DNA of 64,000 nucleotides from Dryas octopetala (Eukaryota; Streptophyta; Magnoliopsida; Rosales; Rosaceae), in NCBI GenBank assembly GCA_963921425.1, contig OY992834.1:7254001-7318000 (forward strand), given 5' to 3'. Under the pieces are notes generated by a model. That model was given only the letters and a program-made list of their open reading frames with translations. It was not told the origin of the DNA and did not search any database. Position numbers and translations under genes: made by a program. Of this stretch, positions 53,180 through 64,000 are shown in pieces (positions within the stretch are counted from its first letter, which is position 1; each line of letters starts with the position of its first letter).

Positions 53180-56100
53180 GGGTAGGACACTGACCACAGA
53201 AGAGGAGGTTATCTGGAGGAGGCCTCTCTTTGGCAGGGTTGGGATCAGCATCATACACTCTCACATAAAGCTCCTCCCCCAAATACCAGTTTCTCAAGTG
53301 TTGTGACCTCAAGTTCCACATTCCAGGATTGTCAAGGTATGCATAAACTGCAGTCCATCCTCCTGGGTACACTTGCACAGTAGAACGCACCACCGGATCA
53401 TAAAGGTTGTATGTAGAGCGCCGTTTAGGCCTCCATTCTCCGTTGCCAAAGCTGAGAAATCAATCAATTAACGTGAGTAATACTCGGTAAGAGGGAAATA
53501 TTCTCTTACCAGACATTCTAACAAATATAAGTATGACATGTTATGTTGTTAGACTCTCGATAATATGTGTTGATAAAAGGTTACATGACAAACTATTAGA
53601 CTTGTACATACCCGACAACAAAGAATGCAAAGCCATCCAAGTGCCAAGAATCCATGTCCTGCAGATCATTTTGGAAAACAAGTTCTACCCACCCTTTATG
53701 AATCCCACTTGCCACAAAAACTCCACGCACATAATTGACATTTGTGGAGTTAGTAGAGAATTCATCAAGATTATAAACGCCAGACCCATTAACCAAGTGA
53801 TCTGCCAACTTCAGTGGTGTATCTGGGGTCAAGTAAGACACATTGTTGACAGTAAACAGAGCTGCACCATCAATCTCTGCTTGTGATGCATGGAGTATGA
53901 ATGTCTGTGACAGTGTCACATTTGTGACATTGAAGGCGCCTTGTGGATTAGGCCTCGCAGCCCCAGTGGTCAGGTTCCACCTTCACAAAGCAAAAAAATA
54001 CTAAGGCAGAGTAAGGAAAATGGAAGAGGCCCAACAACAAACACTGATTCAACAACAGTTACCTAATGGACTTGGCTTGATTGATGGAGAATTCTCGATC
54101 AAATGGGTCGGGCCCAGGTGGGAGAGGTCCACTAGCAGATGTGGTCGAGTTTTCATAGTGTAAAACTCCAATGCCAAATTTGTCCTCATCTGTGGCATCA
54201 ACCATTTTAGGACTTGCCACCATGTAATAGTCTGAAGCAGTTTGGTCAGCTGTGACAAGCACAGAGTAGGACTGCCCAACATGCACATCAAGAGAATCCA
54301 ACGTTATCTGACTGGTGTAGGATCCTTCTGTTTCAACCAACAACATTCGATGGTTTTCAATCCTAAAATTGAAACTCCATGCAGTCCCCACATTTGATAT
54401 TCTAATTCTGTAAGTCTTCCCTGCATATATATATAAATCAAATAATCATAAAGGCAAATTAACATTGCAATATGCAGCAATTTGCTGACCAAATCGAATA
54501 TAAAACCGAAATCCTTTGAGTAAATTGACTGTACTTTGGTTTCACAACCAAATCCCCTTCAAAGCAAAACCGAATTCACTTTAGAACCCCATTTTTCATC
54601 TAAATATATATGTACCTCGTGTAACGGTTAAGGACTCATGAGATTGTGTAAAAGGGTCCAAATATGCTCCTTTTCCATTCATCAAAATTTTATCAGGGGT
54701 ACTGTTGTAGGCCACCAGCTTCTCAGTCCTCATCAGGGACCTAACATCCTGTTACATTTAATTAGTAGCATATAATCATCCATCACAATTCAATTTGTAG
54801 ACATTGATATGTGTTGATCAATATAGAGTACTGCTATTTATAATCTCAAAAGACCATTTTGTCTACTATTCTCTTTCGAGAAGTGGATCTCACTCACACT
54901 AGTGAGTCAAACATCGATTAGAAAGATGATAGACAAGATGGTTAGTTGACATCGATATATAGTACAAATACTTATAGTCTTCAACATATAACATGGGGAT
55001 GTGAACGGATTATGTACCTTGAAACTTGTTTCATACCAATCACCAATGAGAAGGTCAAATTCAGCTTCTGGTTTGGGAAATGGGACTTGGATGACTGGAC
55101 GATTATTGACACGAATTGGACCAAAAGCTCCTCCAGCTTTTTGGAAGTTGATGGAGGGAAAGTAGGAGAAAGTGCCAATTTGGTCCTTGAGTTGGAACAA
55201 ATACGTCCAGTTGTGACCAGGAAGAATGGGGCAGTTTGTGCCTGAAACTCCATCTTGCCAAGAGTTTAGTCTTTGTTGTATGCCATTCCTGCACCACCAG
55301 CACACCTTAGGACTCTAATTGTAAGCCTCTAATAAATGTCAAAAATATTATTGAATGCAACTGCAAGCACTCTAAAAAATTTTCTGAAATCTAGTACTTT
55401 TTGCTATTCATCAGCAGCCATTTAGTAGCTAATAGAAGACTATATACATTTTGGCATATACAAAATATTACATATATATATATGCATACATATATAATTA
55501 TGTCGTACTAAAGTATTGGACTCCAATATTACAGCTCCTAATACAAGATTTGCTCTGATAATACAAGATTTGCTCTGATAATACAAGATTTACTCTGATA
55601 ATACCAGAGTGTGCTTGGAGTTTTAAGTTTTAACTTTTGGGTTTTAAGAGTTACACTCTAAAGTCATCAAATCATGGAGGAAATAAGTAAAATCCGGCAT
55701 GTTGTTCCCATCAGAGAAGCTGTGTGGTAGAAAATATATATATATACAACGATAGAGATTCAGATTTGGGAACCCTTTGCACCAATTTAACATACATACA
55801 TATATATATATATATATTCAGAACAGATAGAGAGAGATACACAGAGATTTGAGATTTGGGCACATACCAAGTCATGAGGAGGGGCTCATTCATTTGATTA
55901 TAGACATTGACACGAATAACATCATTGGTAGTGGCATTGATAAGAGGCCCAGGAAACATCCCATTGATGGCAATAACCTACACAGTCACAATATGTCAAA
56001 CATGTCATATATGATCAACGTACCAAAAATGAAACGAAAGAACCAACACGTACATATCCAAGTAATCAAATTCCCAACACATAGAATTCATTCATTTGCT

Positions 56101-56274
56101 CTTACATACCGGTTGTTCTACAGATACAGGCTTGATGTTTGTGTCAAGTGTGACATGCCAATCAAGAAAAATATCATCAGCAGAAACTGCAAGGGCAAGG
56201 AATACGATGACAAGAGTTGCTGCAGAAACAATGTTCAGCAATGGACGACGATGGTCACCACTAGACCATGCCAT
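52942..56274 (-). CDS. SKU5-similar (SKS) multicopper-oxidase-like protein, 8 exons
   Basis: Exons 56110-56274, 55868-55977, 55018-55288, 54616-54748, 54063-54420, 53612-53980, 53195-53451 and 52942-53057 join in frame to 592 residues. A signal peptide (hydrophobic VSAATLVIVFLALAVSA) is followed by three cupredoxin domains of the ascorbate-oxidase-homologue type often expressed in pollen, such as BP10/NTP303 and SKS11-14. Copper ligands are lost: WNGIQ replaces the WHG motif in domain 1, SWHLDGF replaces the HPxHLHGH motif, and MWNLRSQ replaces the HCHIxxH site. The protein is therefore probably not an oxidase; family members act at the cell wall or plasma membrane in directional growth. The last exon adds a Pro/Ala/Ser-rich tail (PSAPSAPSVPSPPSVPPP) not seen in the neighbour. 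The gene is in tandem with the SKS gene at 58553. Confidence 0.93.
53152..53179 (+). repeat. (TA)n repeat in intron 7 of the first SKS gene
   Basis: About 14 TA units between exon 7 and exon 8 of the SKS gene. Confidence 0.9.
55541..55600 (+). repeat. 20-bp tandem repeat in an SKS intron
   Basis: Three copies of ATACAAGATTTGCTCTGATA, the third with one change, followed by a partial copy. It is in intron 2 of the first SKS gene. Confidence 0.95.
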
Positions 56275-56312
56275 ATTGCATGGGCTAGCTAACTTGTCTA
56301 ATTTGTATGCAA

Positions 56313-56334
56313 ACACACACACACACACACACAC
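56313..56334 (+). repeat. (CA)n repeat in the leader of the first SKS gene
   Basis: About 11 CA units 40-60 bp before the ATG on the minus strand, where it reads (TG)n. A run of TA repeats at about 56418-56431 further upstream may serve as its TATA region. Confidence 0.85.
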
Positions 56335-57039
56335 ACCCTCCTTCTTGTAGCTAACTAAATTAGTAGTAGGGGTTTTAATAGCATAGAGATAAGCGCCTGT
56401 GACAATAAATAAAAATGTATATATATATATAGCTGCGGAACTTTCAGTGTAAAAACACAAAGAGCCAAGGAGAAAGTGGTGAAAAAGATTGGAGAGGCAG
56501 CAATTTGATTCTGGGTTTTGGGTATTAATTTGTATTGAAGTGGTAGAATTAGAATAAAATAAGAATAAGGGTTCCTTGTTTTTCTCAGCACTACTAGGAG
56601 GCCGTCATTGGCTCATTGCAAAAGCTAAGCACGATCGATGAGAACGAGTCGTCACAATTTCAAGCCTGGTACAATTTTATCAACGTACGACATGACTTAT
56701 AACGTGGTGGACCGGTGGTACGTACTTCGTACTTGTAATCCTGTTAATGTTAATAAAAGGGAGGTTTGAGTTTAATTTGACTTCAAATTATTGTTAAGTG
56801 GTTCTAATTAAGTTGGACTTGTATTGAAGTAGCTAGCTACGTACTAGCTAAGGTAATTAATTTCCATTCCAATTAAACTCTAATTAAAAGAGTGTTATAT
56901 ATTGTTTATCAGAAATGCTCACATAAGAGACTTAAAATTAATGGGGGACAATGCATATAATATTGAATTTAACACAATTATTGAAACCGATATATATTGA
57001 AGTGAATCCAACCATTATATGCATTGTCCATCATTTTAA

Positions 57040-57773
57040 GACTACGTTTGAGATTGTTGTTGGACACCGAAAAAATTGTTATAAATGACAATTCTAGGTC
57101 ACTCGCAATAGTGTTGGTGTTTGGTAACAAACTCAAAAACTGTAATAACTCACTATTTAAGTTACTCACTACAGTTTTGAAAAATAACTAGAAACTTGCT
57201 TTTCGAAGTTGTGGGCCCCCCTATTTAAAATTTTTTCTTGTACAATATATCCTCAATTTTTTATGGCTATTGTTTCCTACTAACTTTATATATATATATA
57301 TATATATATATGATATATGTGATGGTGGATGTACTTTTAATATAGCTATTTTAGTGTCTACAATTTTTATTTATTTTTTAAAATTAAAAAGATGTACAAT
57401 GTTAATTAATTTTATATTGATATTATTAATTATGGTATTTTATTTGTTCCATTAAAATTATAATATTCTTACAAAATAATATGCATACTTATTTAATAAT
57501 TTTGTTTTTAACAATTTTAATGCTAATATAAATTTGTAGACAAAAAATTATAAACTAGTAAAATACCTTTTTTTTTTTTTTTTTCCAAACAAATAAGTCA
57601 AAAACACTTTCAGCATCATGTTTATTTTAGTAATTATAAACAGTCACATCAGTTTTACATTACAATTTACCAAACACTTTCATATTGTTTTTTGTATTCA
57701 TAACACTTTTGAAAACATAGTTTATCAAACACTCAATTACTTAATTTACTTCACATCAATACCAAACTAAGCC
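57040..57773. mobile_element. PIF/Harbinger-like non-autonomous element, 734 bp
   Basis: The left end GACTACGTTTGAGATTGTTGT and the reverse complement of the right end GGCTTAGTTTGGTATTGATGT are similar at most positions, and both are flanked by TAA (57037-57039 and 57774-57776), a 3-bp target-site duplication of the expected type. The interior is very AT-rich with a TA repeat near 57288-57311 and no coding potential. It may contain a nested insertion, since the arms pair only towards the ends. Confidence 0.6.
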
Positions 57774-58552
57774 TAAATCTTTTAGATGAGTATTTCTGGC
57801 TATATATGTATGTATGTCCCAACCTGTTAAACAGTGACATTTTAATTTTTAAAGTCTTGTTCACTTTCATTTCAATATTCCATCTTGTACGGAAGGAAAT
57901 ACTATGTTTCTAATTTCATCTGATTTTTGGACGGCAAATTAATTGTCACATTAATTTATTCGAACTTGAAATCTCCCCCAATATATATAAGAAGAGAAGT
58001 ACCATTAGACTAACAACTAGTCGGTGGTTAACTTTTATTTCGAACCTTATTTGAATGCTCTAGCTTGCTGCAATGTGAGAAAATGTACGGTATCTTCCAT
58101 TAGGAAGTCTCAACTTATATCAACTCTTTGTCTCTTGGCAATTGGCATGCACGCGGACAATATTGCTTTGATTGACTGTTAGACAATTAGAAATCGAAAT
58201 GAGGGAATTAATTACCATCAACAAAAGAAATACAAAATCCTAACCCCAAATTAAAGCTAACATCAATGTGTGTGGAGTTTGTCTACGAATTTTCAACAAA
58301 TTTGATTTCAATTTTCAATCAAATAATAGAACCGATTTCATTTCAATTTTCAACAAATTTGAAAGTTTGGAGTACAATGGTACAATGTCACATTTAAAAA
58401 ATGGTGTAGGAGTACATGTGGTTATACTAGCTAGTACATATATAAATACATTTTTTTATTCTGTATATAAATACTTGAACGTTATTGCATATTCATGTAT
58501 GCAAGCAGCTAAATATAAGTGTACTAATCAGGTCCGCTAGCTTTAATCACCA

Positions 58553-61500
58553 TCATGTCCACGGAGTTGGAGCTGGAGCAGGAGAATTAGAAAACTTCCC
58601 TGCAAATTAATAGAATACAAAGATATATTAGAATCTCATTCGGATAAAATTATTTGTACAACATTTCTCTAATAGAGACAGAACCTCCATACATACATGA
58701 GTCTCATTTTTATTAAAATGTGGTATCAATGCGGTATAAAAAATGTGCTAAATCTAGCATTGCTCATTATCTTACGAGCTTGATAATGAAATTGCATGCA
58801 TATATATTGCGTACTAACCACATAGAAATAGGTTTTCAGGAGGTGGGCGCTCCTTAGCAGGGTTAGGATCAGCGTCATGAACTCTGACATAGAGTTCTTG
58901 GCCCAAGTACCAGTGCTTCAAGAGCTGTGACCTCAGGTTCCACATTCCTGGGTTGTCAAGGAATGCATACACTGCACTCCATCCTCCTGGGTACACTTGC
59001 ACTGTTGACCTCACAACTGGGTCATAAAGGTTGTATATGCTGCGTGATTCTGTTGTCCATTCTCCAAAGCCAAACCTGTACGTGCATATCAACATATATA
59101 TAGTTACACACTGTTAGATAGTCATAGGACGTACCCCAAAAACTTTAGAGATCGAGAGACAAACTGATGCATGCATGCAGACACTATATATATAGGTGCA
59201 GTGCAGTCCCTCCCTATGGGAATTAGTGAAGTAAATGGGGGACGGGGTTGGAGACTTCTAACTTAGGACCCCTAGAAGTCTAGAACTATGTCAGACAATA
59301 TATTATTGGACTCTAAAACTAAAGCTATTAGAAATGATCCAATAATATACATCACCTAACCGTCTCTTATACTAAAACGTGTAAGTAAAAGTTAAATTAG
59401 TTGCAATTGTTATATAATATCAATAAATGTTGCCTTTTATCATATTATTTATGTTGTTAAACTACCAATTTAAAACACTGATATACGTTGTCCCACTGTC
59501 AATTTGAATTATTGATTAGGTGAATTCACATTTTAAGTATAAAAGCTAAATATTGAAACTTACCCAACCACATAAAATCCAAATCCATCCAAATGCCAAG
59601 AGTCCATGGCATTCAAATTGTTTTTAAACACAAGTTCTATCCACCCTTTGTGGATTCCAGTCACAACAGACACTCCATATGTAGCCTCGGCATTGACAGA
59701 ATCGACTGGAAAAGCATCAAGTTGGTACACACCAGAACCATTCACAAACAGATCGGCCAATTTCAATGGTGTATTCATGGTGTAGTATGACACATTGTTG
59801 ACAACATAGCGTGGTTCGTCATGAATTTCAGCCACTGAAGCTTGGAGGATGAAGGTCTGGGATAGGGTCACATTTGACACATTGAAGGTTCCTTGTGGGT
59901 TAGGCCTTGCAGCTCCTGCGGTCAGGTTCCACCTGATCATGTTCAAGAAATTAAGTGGGGGCCATTAGATTAGGATGTGACTATTTTGGGCTGGCTTGGC
60001 TGTGCTTTTAAAAGAGTTATAAAATATTTTCAAATAGTCAAAAACGTTTTTTGTAATGATTGAAAGAAATAATTAGAGTGTCTTCTAAGTTATAAATTAA
60101 AGCATTTTTTAGTGCTTTCTAAGAAGCACTTATAGGTGCTTTCTAAGAAGCACTTATAGGTGCTTTCTCAACAAACATCTTCAAATATATTTGTAGGGAG
60201 CACCTACATTTTGAACAAAAAAAATTACAAAAATATTTCCACCAATTGCTAGTGCTATAGAGAACGCATTTAATTCCTATACTTGAAAGGGTGTAATTTG
60301 GACAAGTTATGAGCTCGTCCTAATCCAACCCTACTTTTCAACTCGTATGAACGGGTTGGAAAGAGTACGGATTTGACTTGGATTGACCTTTGACCTTTGA
60401 CTTCTCAACTAGTCAACCTGCCCGAGTTGCATCCCTACTACCTCACAAGCTAGCAGAAGTGCAATCTGAATCAACTTTCCTCACCTAATAGACTGGGCTT
60501 GATTCACCGAAAAGTCCACATCGAATGGGTCAGGCCCATCGGGCAGAGGCCCTCTAACTGGTGAGATGGAATTGGAGTAGCGCAATACCCCTAGGCCCAC
60601 AAGGCTGCTAAAATCAGAGATGTTGAGCAACTTGGGAGTTGCCACCATATAATAATCAGCTTCATTCTGATTTGCTGTGACAAGAACCGAGTAGGATTGG
60701 CCAACATGTACATCCAGAGAATCCAAAGTGATCTGATTGGTGTAAGATCCTTCTGTTTCAACCAGCACCATTTGATGGTTCTGAATCCTGAAATTGAAAC
60801 TCAATGCATTCCCCACATTTGATATTCTCAACCTGTAAGTCTTTCCTGCATAACAAACATTCATGCAATCATGAATACATTGGTCACACTATCATTAACT
60901 ACAACTCCAATCTGATATGGGTCTAATTCGGTAATTGAAAACATATACAGTTCTGTTACAATGTACCTTGTGTGACATTGAAGGATTCATAGTCTTTTGA
61001 CATGGGGTTTTGAAGAGGGCCTTTGCCATTCATCAAAATGATATCTGGGATGATGTGATAAGCCGTCGGACTAGTGCCCATCAGGGACCTAGTTCTCTGT
61101 TCAAATTCCATGCCCAAAAAAATGTGTGAGCCTCAACAGAAATGTACTTTGAAGCAAAATTGAAGTTGTTCATGAATAAAATTTCAAGTGAATTAAGACC
61201 TTGTAGCTGTCATAAAACCAGTCACCAATGAGGAGATCGAATTCGGCTTCTGGTGTGGGGAAGGGGACGGCAATGACATTGCGGTTGATAACACGAATAG
61301 GTCCGAAACCTCCAGCAGCCTTGTGGAAGTTGATGGAGGGGAAGTAGAAGAAACTGCCAATTTGGTCCTTGGTCTGGAACACATAAGTCCAGTTTGTACC
61401 GGGTTGAATCGGGCAGTTTGTTCCGGAAACTCCATCTTGCCATGAGTTTAGCCTTTGCTGTATGCCATTCCTGCACCACCACCACCACTATTATGGTCTG

Positions 61501-61894
61501 CATGAAATTGGGTCTATGCAAAATTATTTGTTGGACATACCATGTAAAGAGTAGTGGCTCATCCATGTTGTTGAAGACATTCACATGAACAAAATCATTG
61601 GTTGTGGCATTGATTAGGGGCCCTGGGAACATTCCATTAATGGTGATAACCTGCTCAAAAACAAGCATATATAATTCTCTCACTGTAAGAAGAAGCAGAA
61701 ATCAAGCAAAGAACAAAACCATGAATAGAAAATTAGGTTCTTACAGGTTGATCCAGGGACACAGGTTTGATTGTGTTGTCCAGGGTAACATCCCATTCTA
61801 GATAAATATCAATGGCATTGGCTCTAGCAACTAGAGCTGCTATCAACATTAATGTCCATTTGACCAAGCCCCCATGATAGCCAGTAGAGGCCAT
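58553..61894 (-). CDS. SKU5-similar (SKS) multicopper-oxidase-like protein, 8 exons
   Basis: Exons 61745-61894, 61541-61650, 61200-61470, 60967-61096, 60485-60845, 59564-59932, 58819-59075 and 58553-58599 join in frame to 564 residues. Exon sizes and phases match the neighbouring SKS gene almost exactly (110, 271, 369 and 257 nt are identical), which proves tandem duplication. A signal peptide ends near ALVARANA. As in the neighbour, WNGIQ, SWHLDGF and MWNLRSQ replace the copper-binding motifs, so redox activity is not expected. The last exon is only 47 nt and ends with a short APAPTPWT tail, unlike the long proline-rich tail of the neighbour. Likely an apoplastic, possibly pollen-tube, protein; expression is inferred from the family. 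A TATATAA box lies about 100 bp upstream of the ATG. Confidence 0.93.
60112..60170 (+). repeat. 24-bp palindromic tandem repeat in an SKS intron
   Basis: Two and a half copies of a 24-bp unit starting GTGCTTTCTAAGAAGCAC, itself an inverted repeat, lie in intron 5 of the second SKS gene. The region looks like the end of a small foldback element. Confidence 0.85.
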
Positions 61895-61994
61895 ATTGGA
61901 GGGTCTAAAATTGCAATGCAGCTTTCAGTCTCTGTGTTTTTTTGGGTCTGTTTGTGAAGTGCCAAGAGATGCAAATGGACTGTCCATGTAGAGC

Positions 61995-62001
61995 TTATAT
62001 A
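61995..62001 (-). promoter_or_regulatory. Probable TATA box of the second SKS gene
   Basis: TATATAA on the minus strand, about 101 bp before the ATG. Its spacing is right for a 70-75 nt leader. Confidence 0.6.
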
Positions 62002-63127
62002 AGTAGCTTAGAAGGGTGATGCTTCATAGAATGGAGAGGGAACGAAACAGCTGGAAATTGGTATCAATCGGTGATATCAAGCTCTTCTTAATAATATGAG
62101 GGTATAGTATTAGTGCCACAAACATTAATTAGTAACCAGAATATAGCAAGCCGGCAGGTTAGAGCAGAACAACAAAAGTACAAAGAGATTAAGTCATGGC
62201 CTTGTTTTGATCAACCATGAAGACCCTAGTTGACTCAGTACAGACTGTGCAAGCTGTGTTTCTCCCCTTGGATAATGATCACAGTTATCCAATTTGGAAG
62301 ACTCATTTGTCCTATAAATATATTTTTTAAGGAAACTTTGCATTTTTCTTTCTAACAAAATTGTTTTTCCCAAAAATGATAGACCAATTTGGAGCAATCC
62401 GGCAGATTCTTTGGCCTATCTAGGCTCTCCTGGAGTTGAAATCAAATTGACAGTTGTAATTTGTAAACAACCAAAAAGAACCTCTTCTCTTGGCCAAGCA
62501 CATATAAGAACCTTAATTAGTACAAGTTAAATGTACAGAGATCGAAGCAGGGACCGATGATTGGACGCACATATGGACGGTAAGATAATTAACCAAAATG
62601 AAGCAGGAAAAGATGATTGAACATTTCAAGCAAGCTCTAATACCATATTAGATAACCATTAAACTCTAAAAGCCTAAGCAATTAGAGAATGAGTCAACAA
62701 TGTATATCAAGCTAATAGCACCGACTGGTGTCACAGTTAAATCTTCCTAGAAATATGGAAAAGAACTGAATAAGTAAATAAAATTGCTCAGAACTCAAAT
62801 AAGGATGCATAGCACCAATTTCCATGTGTACATTGAAGCCATTTTCTATTTTGTTCTGTACATGTAATTTACAACCATTTATGGATACAGAGCCATTATT
62901 CCATTGTTTATCCAATCCAACCCAGTACCCTGTATTTCTTTGAAAATACCTTGAGCAAATTAACCAAAACCCAAGCAGCTCTAACACCTGCTGAGTACAC
63001 TAGATTCAACAGAAACAAATATATGTAAACTAGAAACTTTGAATAACCCCAAAGTTCCCAAAATTGTGATGGAAGTGATAACAATGGCTTTAGAAAAGCT
63101 TTTTAAAGAGCATAGTTCACTAAATTG
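62002..63127. other. Spacer between the second SKS gene and the RAB gene
   Basis: Holds the SKS upstream region and probably the 3' UTR of the RAB gene at its right end. On the minus strand, TGGTATTAGAGC (62634-62645) resembles the methionine-tRNA primer-binding site of plant LTR retrotransposons, so an LTR relic may lie here. No gene is recognised. Confidence 0.4.
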
Positions 63128-63815
63128 TCATTGTGAGCAGCAAACACCACTACAAGTCATCTGGTCTTCTTGTTTCTGCTTCAAAATTTGTCTCTTCACT
63201 TCTACAGATCCACTTTCCAGCAAACTTGGTACCTCCAGCATCTGTTATTAAGAAACTGGTCATGTGGCTCACACATTTATTCCTTTATTTTTTCTTGAAG
63301 TCAAACTTACAAAAATGGTTGCCTACTATGTCAGTTGAAAGATGAATACCATGCTAAAAGTAGAACTAGTGAAAACCTTAAGATGGTCAATTCTATGTTA
63401 ACACCACAAACAGCTTCAAACCCGGAACCTACTTTCTGAAACTTCACAAAAGTTGCACTCATATAACAATTTCTGAGGACTGAGTAGAAGTTCTTTTGTG
63501 GTTTCAGAGATTATGTGCTCCAACAGGCCATTAGTCACTACTGTGGCATTTATAATTCAACCTTATCCAATTAAGATTCTATAACTAGTGGTTTTTACCT
63601 TCTAAATAGGTTTAACAAGCTATTAAAACATGTTGCAGATACAAGATGAAAGTTGAGAAAATGCAAGCCTTTCCAAAATAATATACCTTTAATGTGAGAT
63701 CTTTGAAGCATTGCTGAACATTTTCTCTAGTTTTAGCACTACATTCAAGAAACAAACATTTGTGCTCCTGTGCAAGGGCCATTCCCTCTTCTCTAGTTAC
63801 AACCCTCTCGTTATC
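63128..63815 (-). CDS. RAB18/RABC-type small GTPase, C-terminal two exons (partial)
   Basis: Exon 63687-63815 encodes 43 residues beginning DNERVVTREEGMALAQEHKC and including FLECSAKT, where the SAK is the G5 guanine-binding motif, and ENVQQCFKDLTLK. Exon 63128-63241 follows in phase 0 (MLEVPSLLESGSVEVKRQIL) and ends GVCCSQ plus stop, a double-cysteine geranylgeranylation site. The sequence fits the plant RABC (Rab18) subfamily, GTP-dependent regulators of membrane traffic. The N-terminal exons with the P-loop, switch regions and NKxD motif lie beyond the right edge of the window. The minus-strand splice sites are canonical. Confidence 0.9.
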
Positions 63816-64000
63816 CTGTAAAGTATTACACGATATAGGAATGAGATATCCCCAACATCTTTGAAAAACATGAGAACTTGGCACATCTTACAAAATAAAC
63901 AAGGAAGCATTTAATGCTTAAGATATAAAGATCACTAATTAAAAATCCATTTCCTTCCACAACAATAGTATTTTTCAATTTACAAATTTTTTTTTTTAAG
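63816..64000 (-). other. Intron of the RAB gene running off the window
   Basis: AT-rich sequence upstream of the penultimate exon; no further exon is visible before the edge. Confidence 0.6.

Larger units (their letters stand above)
56275..58552. other. Spacer between the two SKS genes
   Basis: Contains the promoter of the first SKS gene, a Harbinger-like element (57040-57773) and AT-rich DNA with no other gene. The 3' UTR of the second SKS gene lies at its right end. Confidence 0.45.

Noticed and set aside
53533..53886. Plus-strand frame inside the first SKS gene
   Set aside because: It is the reverse strand of a real exon that fits the SKS family perfectly.

Overview
This is a piece of a plant nuclear genome. 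Every recognisable gene is split by GT-AG introns, the intergenic DNA is AT-rich with many CT/GA and TA microsatellites and MITE-like elements, and all proteins belong to land-plant families. A eudicot is clear. A Rosaceae (Prunus-like) origin is my inference from general protein similarity and is not proven by the sequence.

Layout: (1) 457-3233 (+) a shugoshin gene whose penultimate exon has been tandemly multiplied. (2) 7228-8131 (+) a two-exon coiled-coil, glutamine-rich protein of unknown role. (3) 9747-10142 a hAT-like MITE, then 10350-11190 a broken copy of a kelch-like gene. (4) 12510-22590 (+) a 28-exon chloroplast pullulanase (limit dextrinase). (5) 24623-25786 (-) the intact kelch-like gene. 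(6) 26826-29624 (-) a two-exon TMEM45/DUF716 membrane protein with a LINE remnant in its intron. (7) 31034-40080 a rearranged block: a copy of the kelch-like 5' end with an internal deletion, two separate fragments of the pullulanase 3' end, a 1.2-kb hAT-like element, a probable second DNA transposon and a long inverted repeat. (8) 40081-48131 largely gene-free DNA with a complete Tourist-like MITE. (9) 48255-49493 (+) a ZAT5-like C2H2 zinc-finger repressor. (10) 52942-56274 and 58553-61894 (-) two tandem SKS (SKU5-similar) genes, multicopper-oxidase relatives that have lost copper ligands. (11) 63128-63815 (-) the last two exons of a RAB18/RABC-type small GTPase that continues past the right edge.

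The genes do not form one pathway; this is an ordinary mixed plant gene neighbourhood. The most interesting things are structural: the symmetric-exon array inside shugoshin, including a decayed splice acceptor that can be bypassed in frame; the roughly 0.7-1 kb inverted repeat with a 46-nt spacer; and the shuffled segmental duplication of the pullulanase/kelch-like junction with microhomology at its deletion points. I found no sign of an operon-like, CRISPR-like or otherwise novel enzymatic system. Exon boundaries were read by eye from splice signals, frame continuity and family similarity.
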